Source of the DNA: Pseudogulbenkiania sp. MAI-1
GTDB lineage: Bacteria > Pseudomonadota > Gammaproteobacteria > Burkholderiales > Chromobacteriaceae
Length of the DNA: 64,000 nt
Direction: 5' to 3'
NCBI RefSeq assembly: GCF_000527175.1
Contig: NZ_AZUR01000001.1
Location: forward strand, 3,993,001-4,057,000
Shown here: positions 25,066 to 33,814 of the stretch, piece after piece
Layout: each line of letters opens with the position of its first letter
How positions within the stretch are numbered: the first letter of the stretch is position 1
Made by a program: the position numbers and the translations under genes
Notes under the pieces: model-generated
Told to the model about the DNA's origin: nothing
Database searches by the model: none
What the model saw: the letters and a program-made list of their open reading frames with translations, nothing else

Positions 25066-25661
25066 GCTGTCAGCGTCCCCTTGGTGGACGGCGTCACGCC
25101 GGCCATGCGTTCGTCGAACTCGACCGCCATCCGGAGCGCCCGGCCGAAGGCCTTGAACACCGTCTCGGCCTGGTGGTGGCTGTTGACGCCGCGCAGGTTG
25201 TCGATGTGCAGCGTCACCATCGAGTGGTTGACGAAGCCGTGGAAGAACTCGGAAAACAGATCGACGTCGAAACCGCCGATGGCGGCACGGGTGAAGTCGA
25301 TATGGTACTGCAGGCCGGGACGGCCGGACAGGTCGACCACCACGCGCGAGAGCGCCTCGTCGAGCGGCACGTAGGCGTGGCCGTAGCGGCGGATGCCCTT
25401 CTTGTCGCCGATGGCCTTGGCGAAGGCCTGGCCGAAGGTGATGCCGATGTCCTCGACGGTGTGGTGGGCGTCGATGTGCAGGTCGCCACGGGCGACGATC
25501 TCGATGTCGATCAGGCCGTGACGGGCGATCTGGTCCAACATGTGGTCGAGGAACGGCACGCCGGTATCGAAGTGCGAATGACCGGTGCCGTCCAGGTTGA
25601 TGCTGACGGTGATCTGGGTTTCCAGCGTGTTACGGGTAACGGTAGCGGTGCGCATGGTCAT
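25062..25661 (-). CDS. hisB: Imidazoleglycerol-phosphate dehydratase HisB
   Basis: 199 residues, monofunctional (no HisN phosphatase part). Metal-binding HHTVEDIGI and the second copy NSHHQAETVFKAFG are present, along with GTGHSHFDTGVPFLDHML. ATG at 25661 overlaps the hisC stop (ATGA); MRTATV at 25655 is an alternative. Because HisB is monofunctional, histidinol-phosphatase must be encoded elsewhere. Confidence 0.97.
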   Translation of the reverse strand: MTMRTATVTRNTLETQITVSINLDGTGHSHFDTGVPFLDHMLDQIARHGLIDIEIVARGDLHIDAHHTVEDIGITFGQAFAKAIGDKKGIRRYGHAYVPLDEALSRVVVDLSGRPGLQYHIDFTRAAIGGFDVDLFSEFFHGFVNHSMVTLHIDNLRGVNSHHQAETVFKAFGRALRMAVEFDERMAGVTPSTKGTLTA

Positions 25662-26728
25662 GAAAAGTAGGCGTTGAGCGCGGCAAGCACTGCGGAGTTC
25701 TCGTCCGGCGAGCCGACGGTAAAGCGCAGGCAGTGTGCCAGCAAGGGGTGCGCGCCGTGCAGGTTCTTGATCAGGATACCCTGCTGGCGCAGATAGTCGA
25801 ACAGGGCCGGTGCGTCCGGCACGCGAACGGTGAGGAAGTTGGCCTCGCTCGGGTACACGGTGCAGGCCGGCCACTGCGCCAGCGCTTCGGCCAGCCGGGC
25901 GCGTTCGCGACGCAGCTCGCTGGCCTGGGCATCGAACACGTCCATGTGCTTGAGCGCCACCTTGGCGGCGGCCTGGGTCAGCACGTTGACGTTGTAGGGC
26001 GGGCGCACCTTGTCGAGCTCGGCGATCCAGGCCGGCGTGCCGGCGGCGTAGCCCAGGCGGATGCCGGCCAGGCCGAGCTTGGACAGCGTGCGCATCACCA
26101 GCAGGTTGTCGACGCGGCCGGCGAGGTTCATGAAGCTATCGTCGGCGAAGGCCTGGTAGGCCTCGTCCACCACCACCAGCCCCGGCGCCGCATCCAGCAC
26201 CGCCAGCACGTCCTCGCGCGGGAAGCGGTTGCCGGTGGGGTTGTTCGGGTAGGCCAGGAACACCACGGCCGGCTGGTGCCGTTCGATGGCGGCCAGCATG
26301 GCCGGCAGGTCGAGCGAGAAATCGGCCCGCAAGGGCACGCCGACGTACTCCAGCCGGGAAAACAGTGCGTTCATCTTGTACATGACGAACGACGGCTCGG
26401 CCGCCAGCATCACCGCGCCGGGCTTGGCTAGCGCCTGCGCGACTAGCGTGATGATTTCGTCGGAACCGTTGCCGAGCAGCACCTCGGCGGCGGCCGGAAT
26501 AGCGAAGGCGTCCTTCAGCTGCTGCTTGAGTCCGCCACCGTGCGAATCGGGATAACGGTTGATCAGCGCGTCGGCCAGCGCCTGCCCCAGTTCCGCGCGC
26601 AGGCGCTCCGGCAGGCGGTAGGGGTTTTCCATGGCATCGAGCTTGATCAGGCCCGAGGCATCGGCGACGTGATAGGCCCCCATGGCGGCGATTTCCGGGC
26701 GGACCAGGTGTTGTGCAGACAGTTTCAT
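25658..26728 (-). CDS. hisC: Histidinol-phosphate aminotransferase HisC
   Basis: 356-residue fold-type I PLP enzyme. The PLP lysine sits in RTLSKLGLAGIRLGYAAG; LLGNGSDEIITLVAQAL and YPNNPTGN are typical. Converts imidazole acetol-phosphate to histidinol-phosphate. 134 bases with GC-rich hairpins separate it from hisD. Confidence 0.96.
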   Translation of the reverse strand: MKLSAQHLVRPEIAAMGAYHVADASGLIKLDAMENPYRLPERLRAELGQALADALINRYPDSHGGGLKQQLKDAFAIPAAAEVLLGNGSDEIITLVAQALAKPGAVMLAAEPSFVMYKMNALFSRLEYVGVPLRADFSLDLPAMLAAIERHQPAVVFLAYPNNPTGNRFPREDVLAVLDAAPGLVVVDEAYQAFADDSFMNLAGRVDNLLVMRTLSKLGLAGIRLGYAAGTPAWIAELDKVRPPYNVNVLTQAAAKVALKHMDVFDAQASELRRERARLAEALAQWPACTVYPSEANFLTVRVPDAPALFDYLRQQGILIKNLHGAHPLLAHCLRFTVGSPDENSAVLAALNAYFS

Positions 26729-26862
26729 CTCGATTCCACGAACCGGCCGATCACGGCCGGGACGCTGCGGCCCCGCAGGGGGGGGCCGGCTCAGGGTGGC
26801 GACAAAGCATCATCGTACCGTGTTCGTTACGATTGGGCTACTCGCGGGCGGCGCGATCCGCC

Positions 26863-28155
26863 TCATTTATCCAGCCGGAATTCGGCGGCGCGGGCGTGGG
26901 CGGTCAGTCCCTCGCCATGGGCCAGCACGCTGGCGATCTTGCCCAGCCGCTGCGCACCGGCGTGCGAGACGCGGATCAGGCTAGTGCGCTTCTGGAAGTC
27001 GTACACGCCCAGCGGGCTGGCGAAGCGGGCGGTGCGGCTGGTCGGCAACACATGGTTGGGGCCGGCGCAGTAGTCGCCCAGCGATTCCGACGTGAAGCGG
27101 CCCATGAAGATGGCGCCGGCATGCTTGAGGCCGGGCAGCCAGGCCTCCGGTTCGGCCACCGACAGTTCCAGGTGTTCCGGCGCGATGTAGTTGGCGATGG
27201 CGCAGGCCTCGGCTAGGTCCATCACCTCGATCAGCGCACCGCGGTTGCCGAGGCTGGCCTCGATGATGGCGCGGCGCGGCATGGTTGGCAGCAGCTTGGC
27301 GATGCTGGCTTCCACCCGGGCGATGTAGTCGGCCGACGGGCACAGCAGGATGGCCTGGGCGATTTCGTCGTGCTCGGCCTGGCTGAACAGGTCCATGGCG
27401 ATCCAGTCCGGATCGGTCTCGCCGTCGCAGATCACCAGGATTTCGGACGGGCCCGCCACCATGTCGATGCCGACCACACCGAACACGCGGCGCTTGGCGG
27501 CGGCGACGTAGGCGTTGCCCGGGCCGGTGATCTTGTCCACCTGCGGCACGCTCTCGGTGCCGTAGGCCAGCGCGGCGACGGCCTGCGCACCGCCCACGGT
27601 GAACACCGTGTCGACGCCGGCGACGTAGGCCGCGGCCAGCACCAGGTCGTTCTTCTCGCCGCCCGGCGTCGGCACCACCATGATGATCTCGCCGACCCCG
27701 GCCACCTTGGCCGGCAGCGCGTTCATCAACACCGAGCTGGGATAGGCCGCCTTGCCACCCGGCACGTAGATGCCGACGCGGTCGAGCGCGGTGACCTGCT
27801 GGCCGAGCAGCGTGCCGTCCTCGTCCTCGTAGCTCCACGACTGCATCAGCTGCTTCTCATGGTAGCGCCGCACGCGCCCAGCGGCGGCTTCCAGCGCCTC
27901 GCGCACCTCGGGGGACAGACGCTTATAGGCGGCTTCGAGCTCGTCGCGCGACAGCGTCAGCCCGGCCATCGAGGCCGCATCGGTGCGGTCGAAACGGTTG
28001 GTGTACTCGACCAGCGCGGCATCGCCGCGCGCCTTGACGTCGTCGCAGATGGCGGCGACGGCGGCGTCGACCGCCGGGTCCTGCGCGGTTTCGAACGCCA
28101 AGAGTTGCTTGAGGCGCTCGGCGAAATCGGCTTGGGAGGAAGAGAGTCGCAACAT
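26863..28155 (-). CDS. hisD: Histidinol dehydrogenase HisD
   Basis: 430 residues; NAD- and zinc-dependent oxidation of histidinol to histidine, the last step. GPGNAYVAAAKRRVFGVVGIDMVAGPSEILV and FSQAEHDE are signature segments; GPNHVLPTSRTARFASPLGVYDFQKR is near the C-terminus. Eighteen bases after hisG. Confidence 0.97.
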   Translation of the reverse strand: MLRLSSSQADFAERLKQLLAFETAQDPAVDAAVAAICDDVKARGDAALVEYTNRFDRTDAASMAGLTLSRDELEAAYKRLSPEVREALEAAAGRVRRYHEKQLMQSWSYEDEDGTLLGQQVTALDRVGIYVPGGKAAYPSSVLMNALPAKVAGVGEIIMVVPTPGGEKNDLVLAAAYVAGVDTVFTVGGAQAVAALAYGTESVPQVDKITGPGNAYVAAAKRRVFGVVGIDMVAGPSEILVICDGETDPDWIAMDLFSQAEHDEIAQAILLCPSADYIARVEASIAKLLPTMPRRAIIEASLGNRGALIEVMDLAEACAIANYIAPEHLELSVAEPEAWLPGLKHAGAIFMGRFTSESLGDYCAGPNHVLPTSRTARFASPLGVYDFQKRTSLIRVSHAGAQRLGKIASVLAHGEGLTAHARAAEFRLDK

Positions 28156-28173
28156 GCTGGTTCCGTTTCTGGC

Positions 28174-28815
28174 TCAGGCCGGCACGGCCGAGGCGAAGGC
28201 ATCCAGCACCGGCTGGATGGTGTTGTATTTCAGCTTCAGTGCGGCCTGGTTCACCACCAGCCGCGAGCTGATGTCGAGGATATGCTCGACCGCCTGCAGG
28301 TTGTTGGCGCGCAGCGTGCCGCCGGTGGAGACCAGATCGACGATGGCGTCGGCCAGGCCGACCAGCGGCGCCAGCTCCATCGAGCCGTAGAGCTTGATGA
28401 TGTCGACGTGCACGCCCTTCTGGGCAAAGTGCTCGCGGGCGATCTTCGGGTACTTGGTCGCCACCTTGAGACGCGCGCCGTGCTTGACGGCGTCGTCGTA
28501 GTCGAAGCCGTTCTGCACCGCCACCATCATCTTGCACTTGGCGATGTTGAGGTCTAGCGGCTGGTACAGGCCGGCGCCGCCGTGCTCGATCAGCACGTCG
28601 CGCCCGGCGATGCCGAGGTCGGCGGCGCCGTACTGCACGTAGGTCGGCACGTCCGAGGCGCGCACGATGACTAGGCGCACGTCCGGATGGTTGGTGCCGA
28701 TGATCAGCTTGCGCGAGGATTCCGGGTCTTCGGCCGGAACGATGCCGGCGGCGGCCAAGAGAGGCAGGGTTTCTTCAAAAATGCGGCCCTTGGACAGGGC
28801 GATCGTCAACGTCAT
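28174..28815 (-). CDS. hisG: ATP phosphoribosyltransferase HisG, short form
   Basis: 213 residues: the catalytic short form, lacking the C-terminal regulatory domain, which needs HisZ as partner. Key segments LTIALSKGRIFEETLPLL, YGAADLGIAGRDVL and the PRPP loop DLVSTGGTLRANNL are present. hisZ is not in this window, as is usual in betaproteobacteria. First gene of the his operon; the gap to the next upstream gene is 37 bases. Confidence 0.96.
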   Translation of the reverse strand: MTLTIALSKGRIFEETLPLLAAAGIVPAEDPESSRKLIIGTNHPDVRLVIVRASDVPTYVQYGAADLGIAGRDVLIEHGGAGLYQPLDLNIAKCKMMVAVQNGFDYDDAVKHGARLKVATKYPKIAREHFAQKGVHVDIIKLYGSMELAPLVGLADAIVDLVSTGGTLRANNLQAVEHILDISSRLVVNQAALKLKYNTIQPVLDAFASAVPA

Positions 28816-28852
28816 GGTGGGGCTCAGACAATCAATTCAATAAGGTTGGGCA

Positions 28853-29659
28853 TCAGGGTAGCAGGGCACGGCGCTCGCGCTCGAGCTGGCCGACGTAGCG
28901 CTGGATCAGGTTCTCCATGGCGGTCGGCAACTGCTGGAAGGCGCAGCCGATACGCATCGCGTCCTGGCCGTTACGGCGCTGCACCGGCAGGCGGTGACGC
29001 ACTTCGAGACGGACCTGCAGCACGCCCAGTGCCTTGAGATCGAGCGAACAGTCGTTGTACACCTGCCCGACGTCGAAACCGGGGGTGAGCGGCGACGGCA
29101 GCCAGAACGACAGGCCGCCCAGGCTGATGTCGTACAGCGACAGGTCCAGCGTGTGCTGCGGATAATCGACAATGCGGCAGATGACCGGGTTGGCCACCGG
29201 CGTCTGGATGCGGAAGAACTCGCGCCGCTGCAGCTTGATCACCTGTTCCGGCAGGTTCACCTCGAAGGCCGGGCGTCCGTCGAAATCGATGCGCCGTGCC
29301 TGGCCGGTGACGAACTGGGTCTTGACGCCGTCCGGCGAACAGACGAACACATTGCGCTCGCTGGCCAGGAACTGCTCGTTGACGCTGGCCTCGGCCCCCC
29401 AGTCCAATGCCAGGGTACCGTTCTGGAAATCGACATCCAGGATGCGGGTGAGGATGAAGGTGCGACCCTTGTTGGAAAACACCGTCACCATATGCCCTTG
29501 CTGGGCAATGTTCTTGAGATGATGGGCAATCTCGACCGGCGATGCCAGGGTGTAGTTGCCCAGCTCCAGCGCGTCACTGGGGCCGACCGGGCTATCGGAG
29601 CTGTTTTCTTCGGTCACAATCACGACTTTCGGTATCTTTTGCGGCGCATCAACGCCCAT
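28853..29659 (-). CDS. ycgR: YcgR-like flagellar brake / PilZ domain protein
   Basis: 268-residue c-di-GMP receptor: N-terminal YcgR domain (about 30-135) and C-terminal PilZ domain. The c-di-GMP motif is intact as QRREFFRI (RxxxR) and later DISLGGLSFW (D/NxSxxG). Known YcgR proteins bind the flagellar motor and slow swimming when c-di-GMP is high. It sits between SCO and hisG, two bases from the SCO stop. This is the only c-di-GMP receptor gene recognised in the window, relevant to the adhesin locus that lacks lapD. Confidence 0.9.
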   Translation of the reverse strand: MGVDAPQKIPKVVIVTEENSSDSPVGPSDALELGNYTLASPVEIAHHLKNIAQQGHMVTVFSNKGRTFILTRILDVDFQNGTLALDWGAEASVNEQFLASERNVFVCSPDGVKTQFVTGQARRIDFDGRPAFEVNLPEQVIKLQRREFFRIQTPVANPVICRIVDYPQHTLDLSLYDISLGGLSFWLPSPLTPGFDVGQVYNDCSLDLKALGVLQVRLEVRHRLPVQRRNGQDAMRIGCAFQQLPTAMENLIQRYVGQLERERRALLP

Positions 29660-29660
29660 T

Positions 29661-30248
29661 TTAGCGTATTAGCTCTTTTATATCATGAGCCAGATCGGCC
29701 GCGGGCAGCCCGTAGGGCAGATAGACGCGCAATCGCCCACTCCGATCGATCAGATAGGCACCGGCACTATGGTCCACACTGTAGCCACCACCCGGCTCCG
29801 AACGCTTCTGCGCCACGATCTTGAAGCGCTCTTCAACCTGGCGCACGGCCTCCGGACTCCCGCTCAGGCCGATGAAGCGCGCATCGAAGTGCGGCACGTA
29901 GCCGGCCAGGAGCGCCGGCGTGTCGCGCTCGGGATCGACCGTGATGAACAGCACCTGGACCTGGTCGGCCTCCGCCCCCAAGAGCTTCATCGCCGAGGCG
30001 AACTCGAGCATGGTGGAGGGGCAGACGTCGGGACAGTGGGTATAGCCGAAGAACAGCGCCACCACCTTGCCCTTGAAATCGCTGAGCGAGCGGACCTTGC
30101 CGGTGTGATCGGTCAGGGTAAAGTCCCCGCCGAACTGGGCACCGGCGATGTCGGTGCCCTTGAATTCCGCCTTCTTGACGTCAGGGGAACACGCCAGCAG
30201 CGACGCCAGCAACAAACCTGTCAGCAGCCTGACTATCAATGCGCGCAT
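29661..30248 (-). CDS. SCO1/SenC copper chaperone lipoprotein
   Basis: 195 residues. Lipobox LASLLAC, then a thioredoxin fold with copper-binding FGYTHCPDVCPS (CxxxC) and the distal His in YSVDHSAGAYLID. Delivers or reduces copper for the CuA centre of cytochrome oxidase subunit II. Start and ctaB stop share one base (TGATG), indicating coupling. Confidence 0.95.
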   Translation of the reverse strand: MRALIVRLLTGLLLASLLACSPDVKKAEFKGTDIAGAQFGGDFTLTDHTGKVRSLSDFKGKVVALFFGYTHCPDVCPSTMLEFASAMKLLGAEADQVQVLFITVDPERDTPALLAGYVPHFDARFIGLSGSPEAVRQVEERFKIVAQKRSEPGGGYSVDHSAGAYLIDRSGRLRVYLPYGLPAADLAHDIKELIR

Positions 30249-31147
30249 CAGTACGGAGCAATCCAGCAGTAATGATCGATCAGCAGGGCCGCAAACAGCC
30301 AGGTCAGGTACCAGATCGACCAGGTGAAGGTGCGGCGCGAGAGGGCGTCAGCATACTGGCGATGGAGACGGGCGGCAAGCCAGATAAAGCGGGCGTTGAG
30401 CGCCAGCGCGGCGAACAAGTAGAGCAGCCCGGCCCCGCGTAGCGCCACCGGCAGCAACGTCACGCCGGCCAGCAGACAGGTATAGAGCAGGACGGACAGT
30501 GTGGTGAAGCGGATACCATGGGTGACCGGCAGCATCGGCAGGCCGGCGCGGGCGTAATCGTCGCGCCGGTACAACGCCAGCGCCCAGAAGTGCGGCGGCG
30601 TCCAGGTATAGATGATCAGGAACAGCACCAGCGCCAGCGCGCTGATGTCGCCGGTCACGGCCGCCCAGCCCAGCACCGGCGGCATGGCGCCGCTGGCGCC
30701 GCCGATCACGATGTTCTGCGGCGTATTGGGCTTGAGCAGCAGGGTATAGACGATGGCATAGCCGACGAAGGTGGCCAGCGTCAGCCAGGCGGTGAGCGTA
30801 TTGACGAAGGCGACCAGCAGCGCCATGCCGAAGCCGCCGGCGGTGAGGGCCACCAGCAGGGTCTCCAGCACGCTGGCCTCGCCGCGCGCGGTGGCGCGCC
30901 AGGCGGTACGGCGCATGCGCGCATCGACGGTACGCTCGACCAGACAGTTGATCATCGCCGCCGCGCCGGCCACCAGCGCGATGCCCAGCGTGGCGGGGAT
31001 CACCAGGCTGGCCGGAGGCAGCTCGGGGGTGGCGAGGAACATGCCGATCACGGCGCAGAACACGATCAGCGCCACCACGCGCGGCTTGGCCAACTGCCAC
31101 AGGGCACGGGCGTGGTTCAGGGTGAGGTCGCGGCTCAGCGTCGTCAT
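30248..31147 (-). CDS. ctaB: Protoheme IX farnesyltransferase CtaB (heme O synthase)
   Basis: 299-residue UbiA-family membrane prenyltransferase that makes heme O from heme b. Substrate motif NCLVERTVDARMRRT (NxxxDxxxD variant) and the second loop YRRDDYARAGLPMLP are present, with about nine membrane helices. ATG at 31147 is chosen (MTTLSRDL); an upstream start would overlap deeply into ctaA. Overlaps the ctaA stop by four bases. Confidence 0.96.
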   Translation of the reverse strand: MTTLSRDLTLNHARALWQLAKPRVVALIVFCAVIGMFLATPELPPASLVIPATLGIALVAGAAAMINCLVERTVDARMRRTAWRATARGEASVLETLLVALTAGGFGMALLVAFVNTLTAWLTLATFVGYAIVYTLLLKPNTPQNIVIGGASGAMPPVLGWAAVTGDISALALVLFLIIYTWTPPHFWALALYRRDDYARAGLPMLPVTHGIRFTTLSVLLYTCLLAGVTLLPVALRGAGLLYLFAALALNARFIWLAARLHRQYADALSRRTFTWSIWYLTWLFAALLIDHYCWIAPY

Positions 31148-32163
31148 TGCAGACTCCTTTTGTTGGCCAGGCCGTGTAGCCGGATCGAGCGCGTGAATAC
31201 GATTGACGGCGCTCTTGCCCGACACTGCACGGCGAGCAGCAGCGCCACGGACAACAGCAACAGCGCACCGGCGTTATGCGCCACGGCCAGCGGCAACGGC
31301 AACAGCAGCAGGACGTTGGCGATGCCCAGCGCCACCTGCAGCAACCAGGCGGCCAGCAGGAGCAACAGGCGCGGGCGTAGCGCGGCCTGTTGCCAGGCTC
31401 CCAGTACCAGACCGCATACCAGCAGAGACACCAGCACGGCGCCGACGCGATGCAGCCAGTGGATGGCGACCAGATTGGCGCTGTCCAGCGGCGTGCCGTC
31501 CGGCGCCGCACCCAGCTCGCGCCACAGGTGGAAGGCGTGGTCGAAGCGCATCGCCGGCGGCAGCCAGGACCCATTGCACTGGGGAAAGCCCTGGCAGGCC
31601 AACGCCGCATAGTTGGACGACACCCAGCCGCCGAGCCCGATCTGCAGCAGGATGGCCAACACCAGCGACCAGGCGAGCACACTTACCCCACGCGGCACGG
31701 TGATGGTCGGCCAGTAGCGGCGCAGGCCGAACCAGCCCAGGCCGGCGGCGATGCTCATGCCGCCGATCAGGTGCAGCGAGACGATGGCGGGCTTGAGCAG
31801 CAGGGTAACGGTCCACATGCCGAGCAGCCCCTGCAGCACCACCCCACCCAGCAGCAGGCCGGCCGGCAGCCGGTCACGACGAAGACGCCAGGCCGACAGC
31901 GCCGTCAGCAGGATGGCCAGCCCCAAGGCAGCCGCGAGGTAGCGGTGGACCATCTCCTTCCACGCCTTGGGCAGGCTGACCGGGCCGTCGGGGTTGGCCA
32001 CAGCGGCCTGCTGAATGGTGTCGGCGGCATGATGGGGCGACAGCTGGCCATAGCAGCCGGGCCAGTCCGGGCAGCCCAGCCCGGCGTCGGAGAGGCGAAC
32101 GTAGGCGCCGAGCGGCACCACGATCGCAGCCAAGAGGATGGCGAGGCCGATAAGTTTTCTCAT
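31144..32163 (-). CDS. ctaA: Heme A synthase CtaA (COX15-like)
   Basis: 339-residue membrane protein with eight predicted helices. Heme-binding histidines lie in EMVHRYLAAALGLAI, SLHLIGGMSIAAGL, HWLHRVGAVLVSLL and VAHNAGALLLLSVAL. It oxidises heme O to heme A for the aa3-type oxidase encoded in the same run. DAGLGCPDWPGCYGQ is the typical N-terminal periplasmic segment. Confidence 0.96.
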   Translation of the reverse strand: MRKLIGLAILLAAIVVPLGAYVRLSDAGLGCPDWPGCYGQLSPHHAADTIQQAAVANPDGPVSLPKAWKEMVHRYLAAALGLAILLTALSAWRLRRDRLPAGLLLGGVVLQGLLGMWTVTLLLKPAIVSLHLIGGMSIAAGLGWFGLRRYWPTITVPRGVSVLAWSLVLAILLQIGLGGWVSSNYAALACQGFPQCNGSWLPPAMRFDHAFHLWRELGAAPDGTPLDSANLVAIHWLHRVGAVLVSLLVCGLVLGAWQQAALRPRLLLLLAAWLLQVALGIANVLLLLPLPLAVAHNAGALLLLSVALLLAVQCRARAPSIVFTRSIRLHGLANKRSLQ

Positions 32164-32229
32164 CTCTCCCCCTGCACAAGTTGCCTCTCTGCCGCGCTCC
32201 TGCTGCCCCCAGGCGCCACGGCGAAATCG

Positions 32230-32787
32230 TCAACCCAGGCCGTTATTGGTCTTGAGCAAACGGGTCAGCTCACGGATGACCGGCACCGGTTCGGCTTGAT
32301 CGGAATAAAACATCACCTGGTTGCCCAGCGGGTCGACCAGGTAATAGCCGTCGCGACGCAGGCCGGTCGCGGCGTCGAGCGGCAGCCCGAGCAGGCCCGC
32401 CGGCAGCGGCCCCGCCCCAACCGGCCGCAATTCGATGCGCCGCAACCGCTCGGCCGCCTCACCCTGTGCCGTATGGATCTGCTTCAGCACGAAGCGCCGC
32501 TGCTTGCAGCTATCCGAGCAGCGGCCATCCTGCACCGTCAGCAGCACCCACTTGCCCTTGGGCCAACCCGGCTGACGGGCGGCGGCAAGCGGTTCGACCG
32601 TCAGCAACTGCCCATAGCTCTTGCCACCGGCCGGCGGCAGCAGGTAGTACGCCAGATAGGACCCCAACACCGGGCTGGCGCAGAACAAGGCGATCAGCAG
32701 CAGCTTGATGCGGGCGTACCGTGTCGAATACCGCGGCGTCCCGTCTGCGGTGCCAGAACGCACCTTCCCTACCGGCAGCGACATCAT
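32230..32787 (-). CDS. SCO-like thioredoxin-fold membrane protein of the cox cluster
   Basis: 185 residues with one N-terminal membrane helix (KLLLIALFCASPVLGSYLAYYLL) and a soluble domain. I recognise a redox/copper-type CxxxC in VQDGRCSDSCKQRRFVLKQ and a late YYLVDPLGNQVMFY, which parallel the SCO fold, but sequence similarity to SCO1 is weak. ATG at 32787 overlaps the SURF1 stop (ATGA). Location between SURF1 and ctaA suggests a role in oxidase assembly; that role is inferred from context only. Confidence 0.78.
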   Translation of the reverse strand: MMSLPVGKVRSGTADGTPRYSTRYARIKLLLIALFCASPVLGSYLAYYLLPPAGGKSYGQLLTVEPLAAARQPGWPKGKWVLLTVQDGRCSDSCKQRRFVLKQIHTAQGEAAERLRRIELRPVGAGPLPAGLLGLPLDAATGLRRDGYYLVDPLGNQVMFYSDQAEPVPVIRELTRLLKTNNGLG

Positions 32788-33464
32788 GATGAGCGCCTCC
32801 ATAGCAGCACCGACCCTGTTATCAGGCATAGCCCAAGCAGCAGCCATTGCAAAGCGTAGCCATAGTGGCGCCGCGGATCGAAAGGGGGACGGGCGGGCCA
32901 GGGCTGCAGCGGCGTGGTGGTCTGCCCCAACACCACCACGCCGGCGCGCAGAGGCCGGCCCAGTCGCTTGGCAAGCTGTACCGGGTCGACGGCATCCACC
33001 CTCCCCCCGGCGCCGCTGACCGCACCGGGCAGCGTGAAGCGCTGCGGCAGGGGCATCCAGCGCCCGTCGAGCTCGGCCGGCAACGGCGGCAGTCTCACGC
33101 CGGCTTGCGCCTCGGCGAGCCAGCCCCGGTCCACCAGCACGGCCGAACCGTCGGCGAGCGCCACCGGCACCAGCAGCCGCACGCCAGGACGGCCATCACG
33201 CAAGGAATTGGCCAGCAGCATTGGCGCCCCCACGGCGTAACCGTGAAGCCGCACCTGGCTCGTGTCCGGCGCGGCAGGTAGCGGCCGCGCCAGCAATGCC
33301 GTGGCCGGGCGGCGGCCGGCGGCATCGAAGGCGGCCAGCTGGGCGGCGCGAACTTCGCCGCGCTGCCATTGCCACACCGAGAGGAAGCAGGGCAGGCCGG
33401 CCAGCAGCACCAACCCCAGGGCCTGCCAAGCGCCGGACTTTCGTCTAGGCTTACAAGAGGACAC
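32784..33464 (-). CDS. SURF1 family cytochrome oxidase assembly protein
   Basis: 226 residues with helices at each end (ALGLVLLAGLPCFLSVWQWQRG and GYALQWLLLGLCLITGSVLLW) and a periplasmic domain carrying VLVDRGWL and DPRRHYGYALQW, all SURF1 hallmarks. It assists heme A insertion or subunit I maturation. No ATG lies at a sensible place: GTG at 33464 avoids overlap with the divergent small gene at 33484; an upstream ATG at 33527 would overlap it. Confidence 0.9.
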   Translation of the reverse strand: MSSCKPRRKSGAWQALGLVLLAGLPCFLSVWQWQRGEVRAAQLAAFDAAGRRPATALLARPLPAAPDTSQVRLHGYAVGAPMLLANSLRDGRPGVRLLVPVALADGSAVLVDRGWLAEAQAGVRLPPLPAELDGRWMPLPQRFTLPGAVSGAGGRVDAVDPVQLAKRLGRPLRAGVVVLGQTTTPLQPWPARPPFDPRRHYGYALQWLLLGLCLITGSVLLWRRSS

Positions 33465-33483
33465 TGGCAAAGGGGGAACGGAT

Positions 33484-33681
33484 ATGAAACTGCTCGTACT
33501 GCTTCTGCTCGCCTGCATCATCCTCACCCTGTTCTGGGGACTGAACGGCCTGTTGCGCGCCGAACCGGGCTCGCAACGCGTGGTGCGCTCGCTGACGCTG
33601 CGGGTCGGCCTATCGATCGGCCTGTTCTGTCTGTTGATTCTGGGAGCCCTGTTCGGCTGGTGGCGACCCCATCACGTGTAA
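33484..33681 (+). CDS. DUF2909-type twin transmembrane protein
   Basis: 65-residue protein with two helices (LLVLLLLACIILTLFWGL and VGLSIGLFCLLILGALFGWW). Such small twin-TM proteins often lie between cox genes and SURF1 in beta- and gammaproteobacteria; function unknown. Strong ribosome-binding site (AAAGGGGGA) eight bases before the ATG. It is the only plus-strand gene inside the cox cluster. Confidence 0.82.
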   Translation: MKLLVLLLLACIILTLFWGLNGLLRAEPGSQRVVRSLTLRVGLSIGLFCLLILGALFGWWRPHHV

Positions 33682-33814
33682 GATCCTGCCGGCTTGGCCT
33701 TGGCATCACCAAGGCCGGCCTCGTCCGGCAGATGCTGGTGGACCTCAGCCCCCTATACCGTTTCGGCCAACCTGAAAGTTGGCCGCAACCTCAATCAGGA
33801 CCTATCGACGCCCG

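Noticed and set aside
23575..25374. A 599-codon plus-strand frame across hisA and hisH
   Set aside because: Antisense shadow of well-conserved his genes in GC-rich DNA.
26729..26862. GC hairpins between hisC and hisD considered as a terminator or attenuator
   Set aside because: No T-run follows on either strand and no leader peptide is visible; likely just GC-rich intercistronic structure.
28174..28815. HisG considered truncated because it has only 213 residues
   Set aside because: This is the normal short form that works with HisZ; both ends are conserved.
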